DNA from: Aquimarina rhabdastrellae
Lineage (GTDB): Bacteria > Bacteroidota > Bacteroidia > Flavobacteriales > Flavobacteriaceae
NCBI GenBank assembly: GCA_947387485.1
Contig: CANDNT010000002.1
Coordinates: 434,001 to 498,000, forward strand
Direction: 5' to 3'
DNA: 64,000 nt
In this document: positions 8,322 through 16,409 of the stretch, piece by piece
Layout: every line of letters starts with the position of its first letter
How positions within the stretch are numbered: the stretch's first letter is position 1
Program-made: the position numbers and the translations under genes
The notes under the pieces: model-generated
Database searches by the model: none
What the model was told of the DNA's origin: nothing
What the model saw: the letters and a program-made list of their open reading frames with translations, nothing else

Positions 8322-9295
8322 GCTTTTTTTCTTTTTGTGATAGAGAAGTATTGAATAGCATCTAGAATAGCGGTATCAATAGATAAATATGTCATATCTA
8401 GTTGTTGTACAGATTTTGTATTAGAAAAGTAATTATGAATGCATAGTGCTTTCATATTGTTACTAGATAGATTAGTATTTATTTTTAATAGTCTAAGTAA
8501 ATCACCTATAATTCCCGCTAGATAAAAGCAACGTTTAGGGATAGGAATCAGGATAGGTTTTTGAAACGCAAGTGTGTTTATACGTTTAAAGAACTCCTGA
8601 TAAGTGAGATTTTTATTTGCTATAAGGTATTTTTCACCGTTTTTACCTTTGATTATGCTCTTGATGATACCTTTGGCAACATCTTTAACGTGAACAAAAT
8701 TTTTACCACCTGGAGGATAAAAAATTATTCTTTTCTTCCAGCCCATAAATATGATTTTACCAGAGCTAGGTTTAGTATCATAGGGACCTAACATAAATGT
8801 AGGGTTGATAATAATGACCTCTATATCATGATTATGTTGTAATAAATAGTGCTCGGCTTCAAGCTTACTTTTGGCATAAAAAGAAGTGTTAAAAGGAGCT
8901 TTAATTGTGTATTTTTCATTTCCTGAGGTTTCTTTAGTACCATAACCTATAGTATTTGCTGTACTTACAAAAATGAATTTTTTGACTTTTGCTTTTATCG
9001 CAGCATGAAACAATTGTATAGTAGCGTTATAATTGATCTGCCAGTATGAATCATAATTATATAAACTCTGATCGGTAACAGCAGCAGCATGAATCACACA
9101 ATCAATATGCTCTAATTGATCGACAAAGTTGTCAAACAAAGTACCTTGTATCAATTGTAGGTTCTTATGTGTATTGCCTTTATAAGACGATAGTTTTCTA
9201 ACTAATCCTTTTACATGATACCCTTGATGTAGTAATTCGTGACTAAGATTGGTACCTAATAAACCATTGATACCGGTAACAAAAATATTATTCAT
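8318..9295 (-). CDS. NAD-dependent epimerase/dehydratase (extended SDR)
   Basis: A 325-residue extended short-chain dehydrogenase. The Rossmann nucleotide motif TGINGLLG lies at 7-14; the catalytic set is a serine in FVSTANTIGYG (about 109-119) and Tyr140-x3-Lys144 in YAKSK. The overall pattern (DCVIHAAAVTD, then VKKFIFVSTAN) is that of the dihydroflavonol-4-reductase / 3-beta-hydroxysteroid dehydrogenase branch acting on bulky hydroxy or keto substrates with NAD(P). Its 5' end overlaps the upstream SDR gene by 8 bp and its 3' end overlaps the START-like gene by 4 bp. Confidence 0.86.
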   Translation of the reverse strand: MNNIFVTGINGLLGTNLSHELLHQGYHVKGLVRKLSSYKGNTHKNLQLIQGTLFDNFVDQLEHIDCVIHAAAVTDQSLYNYDSYWQINYNATIQLFHAAIKAKVKKFIFVSTANTIGYGTKETSGNEKYTIKAPFNTSFYAKSKLEAEHYLLQHNHDIEVIIINPTFMLGPYDTKPSSGKIIFMGWKKRIIFYPPGGKNFVHVKDVAKGIIKSIIKGKNGEKYLIANKNLTYQEFFKRINTLAFQKPILIPIPKRCFYLAGIIGDLLRLLKINTNLSSNNMKALCIHNYFSNTKSVQQLDMTYLSIDTAILDAIQYFSITKRKKA

Positions 9296-10082
9296 GTGTA
9301 ACTTCTCGTTTAATTACACGAGTCATCATAGGTACTTTAATCCAGTTAGGTAGCAGTTTTGATATAAACCAGCTGATAGGATTAAGTAATATGACTGTTT
9401 CTTTTTTAAACATACGATTTAAAGAGAATTCGGCAACTTTGTTAGGATCTAATAAAGTCAATTTGCCCAAAGTACCTTGTTTCTCGATTCGTTTAGCTAT
9501 TTCGGGATTTGTTTTCATAGCTCCGGGATTAATTACACTAACCGATACATTAGAATCTTTTAACTCTTCGGCTAGACCTATTGAAAAAGAATGAATAAAC
9601 GTCTTTGATGCTGGATATACTGTTTTATAACCTACAGGAGAAAACGCAGCAATACTAGAAACATTAAGAATATAAGATTGTTTTTGTTGCTGTAGATTAG
9701 GTAACAATTGATGAGTTAATAATGAAGTAGCTTTTACATTAACTTGAATTATGGTATTGATATAATGTAAGGACACCTTATCAAACTGTCTAGAACCACC
9801 TGTTCCTGCATTATTGATTAAGATATGAACGTTATAGTTGTTATTGATCCATTGTGTTACGGCAAGAATATTATGATCATTTGCAAAGTCAGTTTCAAAA
9901 TAACGCACAGCTATAGGATATGTACTGCGTAAATGATTAGCAAATGGGATGAGGTTCTGTCCTGGCAAGCTTATTAAGATTAGAGGGATATTCCTTTTGG
10001 CTAATGCAAGTGCAAAAGCTTTTCCTAAACCCTGACTAGCACCAGTAACAACTGCATATGTTTTTTTTGATACTCCAGACAC
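9288..10082 (-). CDS. classical short-chain dehydrogenase/reductase
   Basis: A 264-residue classical SDR oxidoreductase. Cofactor motif TGASQGLG at 13-20, NNAG near 90-93, catalytic serine in NVSSIAAFSP (about 140-149), and Tyr156-x3-Lys160 in YPASK. The C-terminal hydrophobic stretch (ETVILLNPISWFISKLLP) suggests a membrane-associated tail, as in acyl-CoA or steroid reductases. It is the first gene of a four-gene minus-strand operon with a second SDR, a START-like protein and DUF2062. The substrate is unknown but likely hydrophobic. Confidence 0.86.
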   Translation of the reverse strand: MSGVSKKTYAVVTGASQGLGKAFALALAKRNIPLILISLPGQNLIPFANHLRSTYPIAVRYFETDFANDHNILAVTQWINNNYNVHILINNAGTGGSRQFDKVSLHYINTIIQVNVKATSLLTHQLLPNLQQQKQSYILNVSSIAAFSPVGYKTVYPASKTFIHSFSIGLAEELKDSNVSVSVINPGAMKTNPEIAKRIEKQGTLGKLTLLDPNKVAEFSLNRMFKKETVILLNPISWFISKLLPNWIKVPMMTRVIKREVTHE

Positions 10083-10210
10083 TTCTATTATGTTTAAAAT
10101 TCTGAAGGCAAAAGTAGAGTGGAGTAACGGTTTAAATGGTTGGTTTTATAAAGTTGAACAACTTTTAAGTGTTTGCTTACTAATGTGTTGGATGGGGCTT
10201 GAGTTCTATT

Positions 10211-11299
10211 TTATAAGTTCGAACTTTTTTTAAATTGACTAGGCGTAAGTCCTGTGATTTTTTTAAAGGTGGTGTTGAATGATGTTTTAGATTTAAACCC
10301 AGATTCAAAAGCAATACCTAAAATGGATAACTTATTTTCTTGATTGTTCAAGAGTAATTGTTTAGCTCTTTCTACTCTATAGGTATTGATAAATTGAAAA
10401 AAGTTTTGATTAAAACCATTATTTAAAAGATAAGAAAGTTGATGTGCAGTTATATTAAGAGCATTGGCTAGACTGGATAAATTGATTTCGTCTTGCAAAA
10501 AAGGAGCTTCTTTTTCCATCAATTTTGTCAATTCACTTTTGAGCTCTATGATTCGTTCATTAGATAATAATTGCCTTTTCTCGGTAAGAGAAGGTTGATC
10601 AATTTCTAGTGCAAGCGTTTCGTTACGTTCTTGACGATCTACAGGAAAAACTTCTTTCTGTTTTAATCCATAATAAGCGGTTAAATAAATTAATACCAAG
10701 ACAGCAAAATTCATATAACTATTTAGTGGAGTATTGTAATATATGATGTTAAAATAAACTGCCAAAGCCAAATTAACGAGTGAAATAATACTTAAGTACT
10801 CTAGCCATTTAAGATCTATTTCAGAAGTATTAGATGCAAAAAGCTGAATTTTTCGTTGGTGCTTCCGTATCTTAAGAATGGATATTATTGAAAATAAGAT
10901 AGAATGCAAAATCATGAGTATTAATAGCATTAGTTTTAAATCATGATTTGTATAGATGGTTAGTATCGATAGTATTAAATAGAGTATCGGAAGTGGTAGT
11001 AGTTTTAAAGAAGAACTATCAAAAGCAAAATTAGGATTAGTAAAATAAGCGATCGAAATATAAAAGGTAATAGGTGTTAAAAACTGAAGTAATGCTAGAA
11101 AAGCATTCGAACTTATTTTAAAGTCAAGAAAACCTAATAAAAAAGCGGCTTCTTCAAACCAAAATGACCCCCATAAAAATAGATACATACCAAACCAAAG
11201 ATTAGCTTTACTATTTACTTTTAAAGGATTGGCAATAAAAATAAACGTAAGTAAAACTAAAGAAGAAAAAATAAAAGCTCCTGTAACTTGTGCCAGCAT
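10211..11299 (-). CDS. membrane-anchored AraC-type regulator
   Basis: A 362-residue protein with about seven hydrophobic helices in residues 1-215 (for example GAFIFSSLVLLTFIFIA and FAVLVLIYLTAYYGL), then a linker and a C-terminal AraC/XylS double helix-turn-helix (about 255-362) with FINTYRVERAKQLLL and LGIAFESGFKSKTSFNTTFKKITGLTPSQFKK. Such 7TM-AraC proteins are common in Bacteroidota and couple a membrane signal to gene control. It lies immediately upstream of the SDR/START operon on the same strand and is the best candidate for its regulator. Confidence 0.88.
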   Translation of the reverse strand: MLAQVTGAFIFSSLVLLTFIFIANPLKVNSKANLWFGMYLFLWGSFWFEEAAFLLGFLDFKISSNAFLALLQFLTPITFYISIAYFTNPNFAFDSSSLKLLPLPILYLILSILTIYTNHDLKLMLLILMILHSILFSIISILKIRKHQRKIQLFASNTSEIDLKWLEYLSIISLVNLALAVYFNIIYYNTPLNSYMNFAVLVLIYLTAYYGLKQKEVFPVDRQERNETLALEIDQPSLTEKRQLLSNERIIELKSELTKLMEKEAPFLQDEINLSSLANALNITAHQLSYLLNNGFNQNFFQFINTYRVERAKQLLLNNQENKLSILGIAFESGFKSKTSFNTTFKKITGLTPSQFKKSSNL

Positions 11300-11334
11300 T
11301 AAAGATCAAAATTGATTTATAAGAAAAACGATGA

Positions 11335-11367
11335 TTCAGTTGTAAAAGTATGGCTTTTACAACTGAA
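11335..11367. repeat. perfect 14-bp inverted repeat
   Basis: TTCAGTTGTAAAAG (11335-11348) and its exact reverse complement (11354-11367) around a 5-bp loop. It lies 36 bp upstream of the membrane AraC gene start and 130 bp past the rhodanese stop. It lacks a U-rich tail on the minus strand, so it may be an operator rather than a terminator. Confidence 0.6.
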
Positions 11368-11498
11368 ATAAACTTTTGAAAGAAGAATTTATGAATTGTT
11401 ATGGCAAATTATCAATAAGATTTTTAAAAATTGTAAAGAGGTATAGTATCATATTTTTTAGTAGCACATGAACTTCATGTATAGTAAAATCTTTTAAT

Positions 11499-11891
11499 TT
11501 AACAAGCACATTCAAATAGACTACCTTGACTAGAGTGAGTACCTGCTGTAGCATAACCATCAAATTTCCACCATTCAATTCCGCCCAATAATTCTTTGAC
11601 TTTAAAGCCTAGTTTGGTCATTTTTAAAGCACCTTTTGTAGAGGCGTTACAACCAATTCCATCGCAGTAACAAACATAGATTTTGGACTTGTCTAGATGT
11701 TTAGTGCTTTCTGCTGTCATTTCTCTATGCGGCAGATGTATTGCGGTTGGGATATGTTCTTTTTCATAACCAAATGATTGTCGTGTGTCTAGAGCGATAT
11801 AGGTAGTACTGTTTTCAAAAGCTTCATAAAGATCAGAAGCATCCATTTCGTAAGCTAATTTGTTTTCGTAAAATTCAATTTGTTGTTGCAT
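11499..11891 (-). CDS. rhodanese-like sulfurtransferase
   Basis: A 130-residue single-domain rhodanese. Markers are YIALDTRQSFGYEKEHIPTAIHLPHRE (the D-x-R ... H-I-x-G-A-x-x-x-P segment) and the active-site loop YVCYCDGIGCNASTKGA, in which the cysteine of CDGIGCN would carry the persulfide; the second cysteine in the loop is seen in a known subgroup (CxGxxCN). LGFKVKELLGGIEWWKFDGY closes the domain. It should transfer sulfane sulfur to a thiol acceptor. It is divergent from the LysR gene, with two MetR-type boxes between them and a -7 box (CAAAATTA on plus) at 11916-11923. Confidence 0.85.
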   Translation of the reverse strand: MQQQIEFYENKLAYEMDASDLYEAFENSTTYIALDTRQSFGYEKEHIPTAIHLPHREMTAESTKHLDKSKIYVCYCDGIGCNASTKGALKMTKLGFKVKELLGGIEWWKFDGYATAGTHSSQGSLFECAC

Positions 11892-11915
11892 TGTTTTAAG
11901 GTTTTAAATCGTAAG

Positions 11916-11923
11916 CAAAATTA
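11916..11923 (-). promoter_or_regulatory. -7 box of the rhodanese gene
   Basis: On the minus strand this reads TAATTTTG, an exact TAnnTTTG match, 25 bp upstream of the rhodanese ATG. No clear -33 TTG is visible, which fits an activator-dependent promoter. Confidence 0.55.
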
Positions 11924-11956
11924 TATAGCGATAACATAATTTGTTAGAATAATACG

Positions 11957-11990
11957 TGAATGCTATTCAAGCTTAGTTGAAATATTTTCA
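11957..11990. promoter_or_regulatory. two tandem MetR-type boxes (TGAA-N5-TTCA)
   Basis: TGAATGCTATTCA at 11957-11969 and TGAAATATTTTCA at 11978-11990 both fit TGAA-N5-TTCA, the known MetR operator. The second has the A/T centre of the full consensus and lies in a longer palindrome (TTGAAA-tat-TTTCAA, 11977-11991). Their centres are 21 bp apart, two helical turns. They lie between the divergent rhodanese and LysR promoters. Confidence 0.72.
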
Positions 11991-12026
11991 AATACTAGAG
12001 GCTGCAATTAATGTATCTTTATACTT

Positions 12027-12920
12027 ATGGAAGTGAAATTTTTTAAACTCGTAAAAACCATAGTAGAAGAAGGAAGTATAGCCAATTCTTCAGAAAAACT
12101 GTTTTTGACGCAATCAGCCTTAAGTCATCAATTAAGAGAGTTAGAAACAGGTTTGGGGTTTAAAGTATTTCACAGAACTCGTAATAAATGGAACTTAACT
12201 GAAGAAGGGAAGGAGTTTTATAAAATTGCATGTGAAGTCATAAACAGTATAGAAAAAGGCGTTCACACATTACAGCAATTGCAAAAAGGCTCTGTAGGTA
12301 CTATTAAGGTAAGTACAGAATGTTATTCCTTTTATCAAGGGTTATCTTCGTTTATTCAAAAAATGGGAATGCTATATCCTGAAATAGATGTTGAACTAAT
12401 TCTAGAAGCTACACATCAACCTATACCCAAAATAGTAGCAAACGAAATTGACATAGCTATAGTGACAACAAAGCCTATTCACGAAACATTATTAAGTACA
12501 GCGATTTATGAAGATGAGATCGTTGTGGTATGTCATAACGAAAATGAATTAAATAGCTATGATTATGTCGAAGCACATCATTTTTTAAACACTCATTTGA
12601 TTATTCATTCCTTTCCATTAGAAACAGTTGCTGTTTACGAGCATTTTTTAAAACTCAATCGTATTACACCTAATAACATCTCGGCTATTCCATTAACCGA
12701 AGTCGCGCTAGAGATGGTAACTGCCAATATGGGAATTATGTGTGTGCCTAGATGGGCTTTAAAATCGTTTAAGCTATCAACTGATTTAGTGTTTAAAAGG
12801 ATAGGTAAACACGGCTTAAAACGAACACATTATTTGGTCACTAGACAAGCTGATAAAAACAAAAAGTATATAAACGATTTTGTGTTGAATTTTAAAGAGT
12901 ATTGTCTAAGAGAGATGTAG
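12027..12920 (+). CDS. LysR-family regulator, MetR-like
   Basis: A 297-residue LysR-type regulator: N-terminal winged helix (residues 1-60, including LTQSALSHQLRELETGLGFKVF) and a substrate-binding domain from about 90 on. LTQSALSHQLRELE, the sensor start VSTECYSFYQGL and VTANMGIMCVPRWALKSF resemble E. coli MetR (HQTQSALSHQ..., IECHS, MAARMGIAALPHW), the homocysteine-responsive activator of methionine genes. Two TGAA-N5-TTCA boxes upstream support that reading. It probably controls itself and the divergent rhodanese gene. MetR orthology is inferred from pattern, not from a tree. Confidence 0.85.
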   Translation: MEVKFFKLVKTIVEEGSIANSSEKLFLTQSALSHQLRELETGLGFKVFHRTRNKWNLTEEGKEFYKIACEVINSIEKGVHTLQQLQKGSVGTIKVSTECYSFYQGLSSFIQKMGMLYPEIDVELILEATHQPIPKIVANEIDIAIVTTKPIHETLLSTAIYEDEIVVVCHNENELNSYDYVEAHHFLNTHLIIHSFPLETVAVYEHFLKLNRITPNNISAIPLTEVALEMVTANMGIMCVPRWALKSFKLSTDLVFKRIGKHGLKRTHYLVTRQADKNKKYINDFVLNFKEYCLREM

Positions 12921-12998
12921 GATTTTGTTTTAAGTGAATAAGAAAAATGATATTATCAAAATATTAGCTAGATATAAAGATTTAATACTATAAGCTAA

Positions 12999-14963
12999 TT
13001 AAATTTCTTTTAACCCTATTGTTTTTAGGTATTCCCAAGTTTTGTCATAAAATTCATTGGGTCTAGTTTGGTCGATCTTAGAACCTATTGGGATATAAAT
13101 AATAAGCCCTTGTCTTGCTCTTGTTAATAATACTCTATAAGTGTTTTTTAGATACTCTTTACTAACTTCTTTATTGATGTTTTGCCATTTACTGCCTTTA
13201 AAATTTTGATATACCCATGCATTGTTTTTTATATAAAAATTAGCGCCCCAAGCCAAACATGCCCAATCAATTTCTAAACCTTGGATATCGAATTCGGTGG
13301 CTACTTCTTCTAAAAAGTATGAAGATCGTATATCGTTTTCATTATTTAAAAACCAATTAGGAGCATGAATTTCATTTTTAACATCAATTCCTAATGATCT
13401 AAGTCTTCTTGCTCCTGAAGAAGCGATCAAACCTATTCTTTCACTTCCTTTTGCTTGTTCTCGTAACCAAGATTTTGCTTTATGTAAATCGCGAGTTAAT
13501 AAAATAGGGAAATCATTTTTTATTTCTTGATAGAGTTTTTTTGATTTTTTTATATCTAAGTCTAGAAATTCATGGACAAAAGAAGATAGTTTCTCAGACC
13601 TGAATGACCGAACTGAAACCGATAAATGTAATTCAGTATGTGAATTAGCATTATTAATTAGCCAGTTTTTTTGATTTTCGTCTCTAATATAGTTTTTACT
13701 TTCTGTAATTAAATTTGAATAATGAATATTCCAGTCTGAGTATTTGGATTTGAAAGCATTAATCCATTCTTCTAAACCAGCTTCGCCAGTATTAATTTCT
13801 TGACCGCCACCAATTAAACATATAATTGTACACCAATCTTTATGTCTATTCATTACATCTATTAGGAATTCTGGTTCAGACATTTCAAAGTTTTCAATTC
13901 CTTTTTTGCGCTTCATAAAAGAGCTTACTTGTTTTTTATTCCAAGCTCTTTGAGCCTCATCAAAAACAACTACTTTTTCAATAGGCGCTATATGATTTCT
14001 TAAATATTCATCTCTAAAGTGATGTATGTTTTGTATAAAAGTATTGGTTTTACGTCTGGCAATTTGTTTCAATATGTGCTCACCATTTTCTTTTGAAGTT
14101 TTTACTAAATCTCTAGATAAAGCTTCCCTAAGAACATCTACTAAAGGACCGTTTCCTGAAAGAAAAACAGCATGCTCATCCTCATCTGTTTTCATTCTTT
14201 CATTAGCAATATTAAGCCCAGCTAATGTTTTTCCTGCCCCAGGAACCCCAGTAACGAAGCAAATTGTTTTGTTATTATGTTTTTTTGTAAACTCAATTAT
14301 TTGATTAAGACAATCGGCTGTTTTTGTTAAATTCAATGCTCCAGAGTCGGATCTCGATATTTCTTTTACATTATGACCTTTGTATAATGCTTGTGCTGCT
14401 TCAACAATTGTTGGTGTAGGTTTGTAAATAGAACTCTCCCATGATTTAAAATCTATTGTATGCAGTGATTTATCGACAAATAAATTTAAGACATCTTTCA
14501 AATTGTTTTTATTAGCTTTAAGAACATCTTTGTATTCTGTGATTTTTGAAATATCGTTGTCTTGAACGACTGCGTTAGATACAACTAGAACAGGAATTAA
14601 TCTTGCAAAGTGGCTTCCTTCATGGAAGTTTTTTAAATCAAGAGTATAATCTATTACTTGAGTTTTAGCATGATTTTCGAAGCTTTTATCACTAACTTTG
14701 AATTCAATTATAAATATTGTATCTCCAATTATTATAATATTATCGACACGTTTTCCCATTCTAGGAATAGCAAATTCAAAATAAATTTGACCATTAAAAC
14801 AAGCTAATTGATCTTTTAATATTTCGATTTGTTTGAGCCAAGCATTTTTTTGCAAATCTTCTAATTGTCTGTTAGAATGATTTAAACTTAGTTTGCCTAA
14901 AATGATAGTTTTATCTTCTGAAATAAATTCTTTTATGGTATTATTATAATAAGATCTATTCAT
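12999..14963 (-). CDS. PD-(D/E)XK nuclease fused to a DUF2075/Schlafen-like helicase
   Basis: A 654-residue two-domain protein. The N-terminal region has a PD-(D/E)XK-type nuclease core: Glu63, Asp74 in GKRVDNIII, Glu87-x-Lys89 in IIEFKV, and Gln102 in the following helix (TQVIDY). Residues about 230-650 are a superfamily 1 ATPase of the DUF2075 (Schlafen group 3-like) type: Walker A GVPGAGKT (239-246), Walker B VVVFDEAQ (331-338), and a C-terminal YRVLLTRARQGLIIY motif VI. Nuclease-helicase fusions of this build often act against foreign DNA or RNA, but that is inference here. It stands alone, flanked by AT-rich gaps. Confidence 0.82.
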   Translation of the reverse strand: MNRSYYNNTIKEFISEDKTIILGKLSLNHSNRQLEDLQKNAWLKQIEILKDQLACFNGQIYFEFAIPRMGKRVDNIIIIGDTIFIIEFKVSDKSFENHAKTQVIDYTLDLKNFHEGSHFARLIPVLVVSNAVVQDNDISKITEYKDVLKANKNNLKDVLNLFVDKSLHTIDFKSWESSIYKPTPTIVEAAQALYKGHNVKEISRSDSGALNLTKTADCLNQIIEFTKKHNNKTICFVTGVPGAGKTLAGLNIANERMKTDEDEHAVFLSGNGPLVDVLREALSRDLVKTSKENGEHILKQIARRKTNTFIQNIHHFRDEYLRNHIAPIEKVVVFDEAQRAWNKKQVSSFMKRKKGIENFEMSEPEFLIDVMNRHKDWCTIICLIGGGQEINTGEAGLEEWINAFKSKYSDWNIHYSNLITESKNYIRDENQKNWLINNANSHTELHLSVSVRSFRSEKLSSFVHEFLDLDIKKSKKLYQEIKNDFPILLTRDLHKAKSWLREQAKGSERIGLIASSGARRLRSLGIDVKNEIHAPNWFLNNENDIRSSYFLEEVATEFDIQGLEIDWACLAWGANFYIKNNAWVYQNFKGSKWQNINKEVSKEYLKNTYRVLLTRARQGLIIYIPIGSKIDQTRPNEFYDKTWEYLKTIGLKEI

Positions 14964-15127
14964 TAGTTTATTAGTTGCTAAATAATTTAAGTAAGTTAGT
15001 TTTTTATTTTATAGCTACTAGTAGAAAAAGAATATTAAGTGTAATAAAACTAAAAATACTATAATAATAGATTCAGAGTTCCTTTGAGTATTAGAATTAA
15101 GAGAGAATAGAGAAGATGCATCCTTAT

Positions 15128-15165
15128 GTTTTTGTAGTCGAATATTATTATTCGACTACAAAAAC
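15128..15165. repeat. perfect 17-bp inverted repeat downstream of nadD
   Basis: GTTTTTGTAGTCGAATA at 15128-15144 pairs exactly with 15149-15165, leaving a 4-bp loop. It starts 13 bp past the nadD stop codon. Neither strand has a run of T after the stem, since the T runs are inside the arms, so it is a terminator candidate of atypical form or an unrelated palindrome. Confidence 0.65.
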
Positions 15166-15177
15166 AACAAAAAAAGA

Positions 15178-15765
15178 TTATTTATAAAAATTCATTTCGT
15201 CAATATAGTTCCAGACAGGTTCTGGTAATAACGGACGTATGTTTTTTTGAGCAGCTATGGCTTTACGGATCATAGTAGAAGAGATTTCCATAATAGGAGC
15301 ATCGATACGATGAATCTTAGGATGATCTAAGAATTGATGCTCGATTACTCCTTCAGAGATTCTAGGGTATACATAGATATCATGATTTTCTAGAATTACA
15401 TCATAATTCTTCCATTTGTGGAATCCTTTTAGATTATCCTCACCCATGATAAGGTTAAAATGATAATCAGGGTATTTCTCTTGCAAATGTACTAGGGTAT
15501 GTACCGTATAATTAGGTTGAGGTAGTTTAAACTCAATATCACTAGGTTTAATCTTATCATAAGATTCTGTAGCTTGATACACCATTTCAAAACGATGGTG
15601 ATTATCGAGTAGAGAACTTTTCTTTTTAAAGGGATTATGAGGGGTTACTACCATCCATATTTCATCCAGATCAGAGTTTTCTGCTAGGTGATTAGCGATA
15701 GTAAGATGTCCTATATGTATAGGATTAAAGGTTCCAAAGTATAATCCGATCTTTTTCATTTTCAA
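15178..15765 (-). CDS. nadD: nicotinate-nucleotide adenylyltransferase
   Basis: Transfers AMP from ATP to nicotinate mononucleotide to make deamido-NAD, the penultimate step of NAD synthesis in the cytoplasm. 195 residues, usual length. The nucleotidyltransferase signature GTFNPIHIGH lies at 11-20 (GxFxPxHxGH), WMVVTPHNPFKKK is the substrate loop, and ISSTMIRKAI near 162-171 is the C-terminal IS-T-x-IR motif that binds the ATP phosphates. An ATG two codons further in (MKKIGLY) is an alternative start. It follows gmk but is separated from it by a terminator-like hairpin. Confidence 0.96.
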   Translation of the reverse strand: MKMKKIGLYFGTFNPIHIGHLTIANHLAENSDLDEIWMVVTPHNPFKKKSSLLDNHHRFEMVYQATESYDKIKPSDIEFKLPQPNYTVHTLVHLQEKYPDYHFNLIMGEDNLKGFHKWKNYDVILENHDIYVYPRISEGVIEHQFLDHPKIHRIDAPIMEISSTMIRKAIAAQKNIRPLLPEPVWNYIDEMNFYK

Positions 15766-15783
15766 TAATATTTAAAAATAAAA

Positions 15784-15818
15784 ATGCCTGTTTGGTAACC
15801 ATAAACGCAAACAGGCAT
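15784..15818 (-). terminator. intrinsic terminator after gmk
   Basis: Minus strand: ATGCCTGTTT (15809-15818) pairs with AAACAGGCAT (15784-15793), a perfect 10-bp stem followed by TTTTTATTTTTAAA. It lies between the gmk stop and the nadD start, so nadD is either attenuated by it or has its own promoter. Confidence 0.78.
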
Positions 15819-15836
15819 CATCATCGTATTTTATAG

Positions 15837-16409
15837 TTATCCTAAAAGGAATTTACGTACCAATTGATACGACTCCTCTTTGGCATGTTCTAGATTGTCA
15901 TTAGTAATAATTGCGTCAAACTGAGGAGCTGTGGCAAGCTCTGCCGAAGCCTTAGCAATACGCATATTGATCTTATCTTCAGACTCGGTTTTGCGCTTTT
16001 TTAAACGAATTTTTAATTCGTCTATACTAGGAGGTTTTACAAAAATAGCTAGCGTTTCGTCTGGATAGATATTTTTTATGTTTAATCCACCTACTACGTC
16101 GATATCAAAAATAACGTGTTTTCCGCTATCCCATAAACGTTGAATCTCAGTTTTTAAAGTACCGTAGAAGTTATCTCGATAAACCTCTTCCCATTCTAGA
16201 AATTCGTCTGCTTTGATTTTATCCTTAAACTCTCTTAGTGATAAAAAGTAATAATCCTTTCCGTTTACTTCTTCTCCTCTAGGAGGTCTAGATGCTGCAG
16301 ATATAGAAAAACCTAAATCGAGCTCTTCTTTATGAAGTAAATACTTTACTAATGTTGTTTTTCCACTTCCAGAAGGGGCTGAAAGGACTATGAGTTTACC
16401 TGTATTCAT
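15837..16409 (-). CDS. gmk: guanylate kinase
   Basis: Phosphorylates GMP to GDP with ATP, an essential cytoplasmic step of guanine nucleotide synthesis. 190 residues. The P-loop APSGSGKT lies at 11-18; SRPPRGEEVNGKDYYFLS is the GMP-binding segment (family TTRxPRxGExxGxDYxF); DFLEWEEVYRDNFYGT and IFDIDVVGGLNIK are also diagnostic. Its ATG shares one base with the stop codon of the upstream yicC gene (TAATG), indicating translational coupling. Confidence 0.97.
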   Translation of the reverse strand: MNTGKLIVLSAPSGSGKTTLVKYLLHKEELDLGFSISAASRPPRGEEVNGKDYYFLSLREFKDKIKADEFLEWEEVYRDNFYGTLKTEIQRLWDSGKHVIFDIDVVGGLNIKNIYPDETLAIFVKPPSIDELKIRLKKRKTESEDKINMRIAKASAELATAPQFDAIITNDNLEHAKEESYQLVRKFLLG

